DNA of 37,974 bases, from the NCBI GenBank assembly GCA_946406195.1, contig CAMJJT010000019.1, forward strand, positions 1-37,974, written 5' to 3'. The position numbers were made by a program, and so were the translations under genes. The notes beneath the pieces are model-generated. The model did not search any database. It had not been told where the DNA came from and saw nothing but the letters and a program-made list of their open reading frames with translations. Below, piece by piece: positions 32,610 through 37,974 of the stretch (position 1 is the first letter of the stretch; every line of letters begins with the position of its first letter). Source of the DNA: an uncultured Bacteroidales bacterium. GTDB taxonomy: Bacteria > Bacteroidota > Bacteroidia > Bacteroidales > Paludibacteraceae.

Positions 32610-34441
32610 AACTCGCCTTCGATGAGGTCGGACATGCCGTCCACGGTGAAATGTGCGGTGAGACGGAGACAGGCGTACCGTTTGCCCTTGATGACATAGA
32701 TAGCCGTGGCGGAAGGCAGCGAGGACGCAAGGAACTTGTAGCGATAGAGTTTCGTTTCGTCCACTTGGGGCGGTTCGGGTTCTGCTGATCCAACCACCGA
32801 CCACATACCCGGTGTCATTGAATATTGATATTCCTGAATACCCTGGTAGTAATCCGGAACGATTCCCTCCGTGGCGGTAATAGTTTCCTGTGCATACTCC
32901 GTTCCAATCTGCGGTTCCCACTTGCGAGTGTTCAGATGGCTACCATCCGAAGTGCTCTGTCCGTTCACTATTACCAAAGCTATACCTTTGATTTCTGCTT
33001 TCGGGGAGCCTTCCTCTACTAATTCGCCGGCACTCCACACCCATTGATTATCCAAGAGTTGCTCTGTAGGGCTATATTTGGCAACCGATACTACCGGCAT
33101 CTTATACGGATTAGCGAAAGTAGCTTCCGTATCGACATATCCGGGTACTCCATAACTGTCTCTGCCAATCGTTTCCCATTTGTCCAGATGCCGCAAGATA
33201 CGCTTCCATTCCAAGTTAGCCGGGTACATCTTCAACTCCTCCGCGCCGTCCTCGTTCCAGAACTGATTGAGCACTTCGAACTTGATGAAGTGCAACTGGT
33301 TGCCGTACTGCGTCAGATCATCCCTCTTGGTAATCTCGGTAACGATGCCATACACACCGGCTATATTGCTCACACATTCATAGAGACGGCTTCGGCGATA
33401 CCAGACGTTATCTGCATAGGGGTGCTGCGCCAACCATGTCGGATTGTATTGCTCCTGTGTGATCAACTGAACCACCTTCAGATGCTCGATATAGTCATAT
33501 ATCCAAGGACAGCTGTTCACATTGTTCGGGTTGCAGTCGTCTGGGAATTTGAACTCAACCGCCTTTCGTACCTTATCCTCGCTATCTTGTGTCTCCACCG
33601 CGAAGTCATCCAGAACATTAAGATTAACATTGCCGGAACTGCCGATGAGGTTAGAGATAGGAAGAAACTTAACGGAGTTCCGACTACCATCGAACACTGC
33701 CTTGCATGTGAACATCTTCGCCAACTCCTGAAAGAACTCCCGAACCGTCCAGTGTGGCAATGTCTTCTCGATATCCATGAAATAGAATCCATCAACAGAA
33801 GGACCGTCAAACACATCAGATACATACTTGACATGATCCGTCGTGTTGCAGACCACCAACCGCTGATAGACGGCGCTCGATTCAATAGCAGACAGGTCTA
33901 CATCCATCCCAGACTGAAACGCTACCCAATCGACCACCTCGTGCAGATAGATATGCCGCAGAACCGGCAATGAACCCGCGAAGAGAGAGAAGATCTTATC
34001 CTCGTCCTTATCCCACACCGGCAAATCGACAAAGTGGTCATCGCTCATCACATAGGACGAATCGCCGTTCGTACCATCGATGAGGGAGAAATCAATCTCG
34101 TCGATGTACATGTCCAGACCGCCGGTACTGAAACGGTCGGTACTCATCCCCTCGAGGAACTGACCTTTCACGACCTCACTACCGACCTCGGTGATAGTCA
34201 GGATGCCGGTCTTATCGAACGACGCCGTGATAATTTCACACGGGAACGTGACGGTCGAGATATCCACACCCTTGACGTGCAGCGCACCGAAGATAAGGAT
34301 GTTCTGCGGACAGTCCTTCATCGGGAACTCTATCTCCAACGAGTAATCTTCCGCGTCTGTGAACAGCGGGTTCTCGCTCCGGTACTCAAAGGAAGAACCT
34401 TCCTTCAGTACCGCTTGCTTGCCATTAACTAAGATTTTCAT
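32591..34441 (-). CDS. phage tail-associated protein (putative hub/baseplate)
   Basis: I do not recognise a named family for this 616-aa protein. It follows the tape measure gene with a 4-bp ATGA overlap, the position held in siphovirus genomes by the distal tail or tail-hub protein. The N-terminal part (about 1-110) looks like a beta-rich domain (EDYSLEIEFPMKDCPQN, GILTITEVGSEVVKG). A middle region contains HWTVREFFQELAKMFTCKAVFD, and the C-terminus (about 560-616) reads like a small beta domain (YRYKFLASSLPSATAIYVIKG). There is no signal peptide. Function is inferred from position. Confidence 0.6.
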   Translation of the reverse strand: MKILVNGKQAVLKEGSSFEYRSENPLFTDAEDYSLEIEFPMKDCPQNILIFGALHVKGVDISTVTFPCEIITASFDKTGILTITEVGSEVVKGQFLEGMSTDRFSTGGLDMYIDEIDFSLIDGTNGDSSYVMSDDHFVDLPVWDKDEDKIFSLFAGSLPVLRHIYLHEVVDWVAFQSGMDVDLSAIESSAVYQRLVVCNTTDHVKYVSDVFDGPSVDGFYFMDIEKTLPHWTVREFFQELAKMFTCKAVFDGSRNSVKFLPISNLIGSSGNVNLNVLDDFAVETQDSEDKVRKAVEFKFPDDCNPNNVNSCPWIYDYIEHLKVVQLITQEQYNPTWLAQHPYADNVWYRRSRLYECVSNIAGVYGIVTEITKRDDLTQYGNQLHFIKFEVLNQFWNEDGAEELKMYPANLEWKRILRHLDKWETIGRDSYGVPGYVDTEATFANPYKMPVVSVAKYSPTEQLLDNQWVWSAGELVEEGSPKAEIKGIALVIVNGQSTSDGSHLNTRKWEPQIGTEYAQETITATEGIVPDYYQGIQEYQYSMTPGMWSVVGSAEPEPPQVDETKLYRYKFLASSLPSATAIYVIKGKRYACLRLTAHFTVDGMSDLIEGEFYEIVG

Positions 34442-37400
34442 TTCTTCGACTTGTTACGCATTAGTTGTTCATAACGACGCTGAGCACGAACAATGCCTTT
34501 ATCGCCGGTCATGGTCGTAGCCGCATAGATACCGTTATCGAGCGTACGATTAAGCCGCTCGATAGCCTCCGTCGAACGATCCCCCCGGGTTTCGGTACTA
34601 AAACCCCCGGGGGTTGTACCTGTCACCTCCCCCGGGTCTGGGGTACTAACCACCGGTGCCGGTTTGGAGAGCTTCCCTATGGTGTTCGTGCGCTGCGCCT
34701 GGTCGAGCTGGGCGATGGTAGCCGCTGCAGTGGGGTTGGCAAGCAGTTCCTGCGAGGCAACCCATTCCCCGGCATGGACGACACCGGCAGGTTCGTACTT
34801 GCCGCCCGGCTTGGTGTAACCACCGGCAGCGTAGCCTTGCGACATAGCAGCCTCATGTTGCTTCTTGAGGGTCATCAACTGGATACCACCGGCAGCGACG
34901 GCCATACCGGCTGCAATAGGACCGAGAATCCATCCGACTACCGGAATAGCTGCTGCAGATGAGTAGGCATTGATGGCAGCGATAGCAGTCTGAGCGATAG
35001 TAGATGCAATCTGCATGCCATATTTCTTTTCCTCTGCCTCATTCTTCATCGCGGCTATCTCTTTCTCCTTCTGCGCCTCTATCGCTTCAGTCGCAGCGGC
35101 GTTCCCTTCAGCTGCCTTAAGTTCTGCCTCGTACTTCTTGTTAATCTTCTGCTCCTGCAGCGTCACCTCCGCGTCGATGAGCGAGGAGAGACCGGAGAAG
35201 ATCTCACCCATTCCGGAGACGAGCGTCTGGAAGGACTGGTAGAAGCCTTGGAAGCCGTCGGTCTTCATGTACTCCAGCACTTGATCCACGGACGCCTGTG
35301 CGGCATCAATCGCCATCATGCCGGCTTCGTCGTTGTACTTCTTGGCGAGTTCGTACTTGGCTTTCTGATAGGCTTCCTCGATTTGCAGCTTCTGGTCGGC
35401 GGTAGCCTGCGCCAGCATGATCTGCCGCACGGCTTCGAGTTGCAGCTTCTCTTCCTCGTAGGATTCGGTGTTGGTAGTCATGCCGACGTTGGAGAAGTAC
35501 TCCTTCTGCAGCTGCTCCTGAATGCGTTTGGCATCGGCGGCGTGCTTCTGCTGGATAGCGAGGCTGCGCTGGTTGTACTTCTCCTGCGCCTTGATGCGCT
35601 CCTCGGAGCCTTCCTCGTAGAGGTTGACTATGTTCTGAAGGTGCTGCAGTTCGGACTCCTCCATTGCCAGCTGATAAGCTTTCGCGCTCAACTCACCATC
35701 GGCATAGTGCTGCTGAAGGAATGCTTTCTCATCAGAGTAGCGTTGCTGCTCGTCCTTGACAGACTGGCCGTTCTGCTCTTTCTTGAGCTTCTTTTCAGCC
35801 TCCAGTGCAGCGGCTTCCTCCTGAAGATACTCAGCAGAACCCTTGGTATAGGCATCCCGACGCTCACGATGGTACAGGATTTCCTGCTTCAGATTGTCCT
35901 CAGTGTAGGTCTTGAAGTCCTTGCTACCCGTGAGGTAGTCAATCTTATTCTGCGCTTGGATGGCTTTGTTGTTATCGTCGATGAGCTTCAGCTTTGCGTC
36001 CAGTTGCTTTTTCAGTTCCTTCTCATCCGGAGTACCAGGCACAGGAGTCGTCCCGCCGCCGGTAACAGTTCCGGAAGGCTTATCGCCCACCAGACCGCCG
36101 GTAGCCGCTTCGGCTTCAGATACCTCTCTAAGTGCAGCATTAAACATGTCTCCGTATATTCTATCAACCTCTGCTGTATATTCCTCGGTTAGAGCCTGCG
36201 CGTCCTCCTGTGCTTTCTTTGCATAGTAAGCATTTACTTTCTGCGCTCCTTGCTCGGTCAAAGCAAACTTAGTTTGATAGCCCAATGCGCCTTGGTACAC
36301 CTTATGAATTGTTGCATCCTCTTTGCCTGTAAGCCCCATCTCCCGCATTCTCTGCATACTTTCAGAACTATCATCGGTAGCAATATACGTTCCCGCTGTG
36401 ACATCCTGATGCTGACGCGATTGAGCCACCTCTACAGCTTTTTCATAGGCTTCTCTCTGTTTCACCTCATAAAGGTCCTGCAGGGCGTTCGCCTTGGCAC
36501 GAGCCTTGAGGGCGGCGATGACTTGATCTGAAGTTTCAATAAACGCTTTATCGGCTTCGACGGCATTGGTGATGTTCAAACCCAACTGCTCAAAGGCATC
36601 GCGGTTCTTCTCCAGCCACTCACGCTTCTGCTGTGCGGTAGTCAGACGCTCCCACTCTTGCTTCATGAGCTGGTACTTGCTCACCACCTCACCCACTGCA
36701 GACGCGGTCTTACGTTCTACCTCCTGTTGGCGTTCGAGTGCCTTGCGGTGCTCATCAGCAGCCTTGGCGGCTTCCCGTTGACGCTTGATAAACGTAACCA
36801 AGGCGATGCCAATACCAAGGATCAGAGCACCAATCGCAGCATAAGGATTAGAGAGCAACGCCGCATTGAACGACTTGACGGCAGTGATAGCGCGCTTGCA
36901 ACCACTAACGAAAGCGTTCCAAGCGTCCTGCGCTTTCATAACTACGTAATATGCCACGATGGAGGCTGTTAACGCTATGATATATCCCTTGTACTCCTTG
37001 ACGAACTGAATGACCTTGAGCATCACTCGCATGGTCATGGAGGTGGAGGATATCACCTTGGAGACGATAGGCATGAGTTCCTTGCCGAGCGTGACCGCCA
37101 TCTCGGTGAAGCCCTTGCGCGCTTTCTCCAGACCGGCTTGGACGGTGGTGTTCTGGACATTGAACTCCTTATCGATAGAGACTGCCTCGTTGAAGGCGAC
37201 ATTGGCAGCTTCCTGCTGCTGGCGCACCATATCCACATTGCCGGCAAGGGCAGCGAGGACAGCAGAAGCACGTGCACCGTTCTCACCCATATCAGCAAAC
37301 ACCGGTGCCAGGGCATCGATACCGCCCAGTTCGTGCAAGCGGTCGAGGAGCATAAGCAAACCTTCGTTCGTCGATCGCTTGCATGTATCCGAGAACTCCT

Positions 37401-37974
37401 CTACGGCGAGACCGGTAGCCTTGGCTATCTTCGCCGGGTCCTTAAAGAGGTTCATGATGACCTTGGACAGCGCGGTCGAGGACATCTCTAACTTCTGACC
37501 TTGCGAGTCGAGGACCGCACCGAAGCCCATGATCTCCGGAATAGTCATGTGAGCCTGAGCACCGACACCGGCAAGACGCTGGGCGAACTCCGCCAGATAA
37601 GGTGCTGCAGCAGTGGAGTTCTGCGACAGCTCATTGATGACCGAACCGACAGCCAACAGACTGCGCTCGGTACCGAGGGCTTGCTTATCGCCGAAGATAT
37701 CCGTCAGCTTCGAGAGTGTCAGCGTGGCACCATCACCAAGGTCATCGAGGGCGACGTTGATCTTATCGGCTGCCCGGACGAAGCCCAGCACATCCTCCTC
37801 GGATTGCAGACCGAGGCGGCCGGCTTCCTGGGCGAGTTTGTTCAGTTCCTCGCGGCTGGTGCGGGTGTCCATCTTCTTGAAGGCGTCGTTCAGATGGTTC
37901 ACTTCCTCCTCGGTCATGCCGGTGTACTTGCGGACGTTCGCCTCTTCCTGTTGCATCTCGGCGTAGGTATTGAC
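34438..37974 (-). CDS. phage tail tape measure protein, 5' end outside the window
   Basis: At least 1178 residues are present; the frame stays open to the window edge. The N-terminal third matches the phage minor tail/tape measure type (MGENGARASAVLAALAGN, FNVQNTTVQAGLEKARKGFTEMAVTLG). Two hydrophobic stretches follow (YIIALTASIVAYYVV and AAIGALILGIGIALVTFI), then long coiled-coil regions rich in Glu, Lys and Gln, and a Gly/Ala-rich membrane-like segment (IPVVGWILGPIAAGMAVAAGG). Such proteins set tail length and help DNA entry. The stop overlaps the next gene as ATGA. It implies a long-tailed phage. Confidence 0.88.
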   Translation of the reverse strand, partial: VNTYAEMQQEEANVRKYTGMTEEEVNHLNDAFKKMDTRTSREELNKLAQEAGRLGLQSEEDVLGFVRAADKINVALDDLGDGATLTLSKLTDIFGDKQALGTERSLLAVGSVINELSQNSTAAAPYLAEFAQRLAGVGAQAHMTIPEIMGFGAVLDSQGQKLEMSSTALSKVIMNLFKDPAKIAKATGLAVEEFSDTCKRSTNEGLLMLLDRLHELGGIDALAPVFADMGENGARASAVLAALAGNVDMVRQQQEAANVAFNEAVSIDKEFNVQNTTVQAGLEKARKGFTEMAVTLGKELMPIVSKVISSTSMTMRVMLKVIQFVKEYKGYIIALTASIVAYYVVMKAQDAWNAFVSGCKRAITAVKSFNAALLSNPYAAIGALILGIGIALVTFIKRQREAAKAADEHRKALERQQEVERKTASAVGEVVSKYQLMKQEWERLTTAQQKREWLEKNRDAFEQLGLNITNAVEADKAFIETSDQVIAALKARAKANALQDLYEVKQREAYEKAVEVAQSRQHQDVTAGTYIATDDSSESMQRMREMGLTGKEDATIHKVYQGALGYQTKFALTEQGAQKVNAYYAKKAQEDAQALTEEYTAEVDRIYGDMFNAALREVSEAEAATGGLVGDKPSGTVTGGGTTPVPGTPDEKELKKQLDAKLKLIDDNNKAIQAQNKIDYLTGSKDFKTYTEDNLKQEILYHRERRDAYTKGSAEYLQEEAAALEAEKKLKKEQNGQSVKDEQQRYSDEKAFLQQHYADGELSAKAYQLAMEESELQHLQNIVNLYEEGSEERIKAQEKYNQRSLAIQQKHAADAKRIQEQLQKEYFSNVGMTTNTESYEEEKLQLEAVRQIMLAQATADQKLQIEEAYQKAKYELAKKYNDEAGMMAIDAAQASVDQVLEYMKTDGFQGFYQSFQTLVSGMGEIFSGLSSLIDAEVTLQEQKINKKYEAELKAAEGNAAATEAIEAQKEKEIAAMKNEAEEKKYGMQIASTIAQTAIAAINAYSSAAAIPVVGWILGPIAAGMAVAAGGIQLMTLKKQHEAAMSQGYAAGGYTKPGGKYEPAGVVHAGEWVASQELLANPTAAATIAQLDQAQRTNTIGKLSKPAPVVSTPDPGEVTGTTPGGFSTETRGDRSTEAIERLNRTLDNGIYAATTMTGDKGIVRAQRRYEQLMRNKSKK
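34582..34646 (-). repeat. CCCGGG-rich palindromic cluster inside the tape measure gene
   Basis: AACCCCCGGGGGTT (34602-34615) is a perfect 14-bp palindrome, flanked by two further CCCGGG sites with similar neighbours (one at about 34583, one at about 34634). It encodes a Pro/Gly/Thr-rich linker near the C-terminus (TPDPGEVTGTTPGG). Confidence 0.6.

Larger units (their letters stand above)
31225..37974. mobile_element. left part of a prophage or related integrated element at tRNA-Phe
   Basis: Immediately after tRNA-Phe come an array of short phased repeats, a tyrosine integrase (+), then a tail-hub-like gene and a tape measure gene (-). The element runs past the right edge. The tail genes point toward the integrase, with no lysis or fibre genes between. 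The second attachment site lies outside the window. Confidence 0.8.

Noticed and set aside
35248..36192. Leu/Val-rich open frame opposite the tape measure gene
   Set aside because: Looks like a membrane protein only because it is antisense to coiled-coil Glu/Lys/Gln codons.

Overview
The window looks like the chromosome of an uncultured gut- or rumen-type Bacteroidales bacterium. The reasons are the Bacteroidetes promoter pattern (TTG, 20-21 bp, TAnnTTTG) in front of tRNAs and operons, the absence of Shine-Dalgarno-like starts, a hybrid two-component regulator of the Bacteroidetes carbohydrate type, DUF4827/FKBP-like lipoproteins, and C-terminal tails resembling type IX secretion signals. No ribosomal RNA or species marker is present, so the genus is not assigned.

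Layout. 1-1126: possible end of a left-hand gene, a candidate small RNA on the minus strand, tRNA-Ser(UGA) with a decayed tandem copy of its 3' end. 1127-11143 (+): RNA modification and maintenance genes (THUMP-type rRNA methyltransferase, queA, tatD, rsfS, ftsH), an M16 peptidase and lpxB. 11127-19063 (-): a packed operon read from a promoter at 19119-19150, in order rfbA, a hybrid two-component regulator, two lipoproteins, glmM, surE and a 92-aa membrane protein. 19186-30050 (-): a possible single long operon read from a promoter at 30105-30135, holding four secreted GH13 alpha-amylases, a starch-binding protein, two paralogous deoxynucleoside kinases and xerC. 30173-30952 (-): trmO. 31152-31224: tRNA-Phe, used as the integration site of a prophage or related element whose integrase, tail-hub-like protein and tape measure protein fill the window to its right edge.

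How it works together. The amylases, two of which carry a shared N-terminal module and all of which (plus the starch-binding protein) end in the same short C-terminal tail, look like a secreted starch-degrading set without a SusC/SusD pair nearby. The hybrid regulator is a plausible but unproven controller.

The most unusual signal is a set of short tandem arrays. At least eight loci carry about four copies of a 7-bp unit (about 28 bp). The unit sequence differs at almost every locus while the unit length and copy number stay the same. Five lie exactly on gene junctions, where they supply stop or start codons (for example the TTG start of lpxB); three lie in frame inside rlmL-like, queA and tatD. 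Other junctions carry 11-bp units. A second, GC-rich family of about 35 bp is inserted in frame in trmO (twice), queA and two amylases. These inserts explain why queA and trmO are longer than usual for their families.
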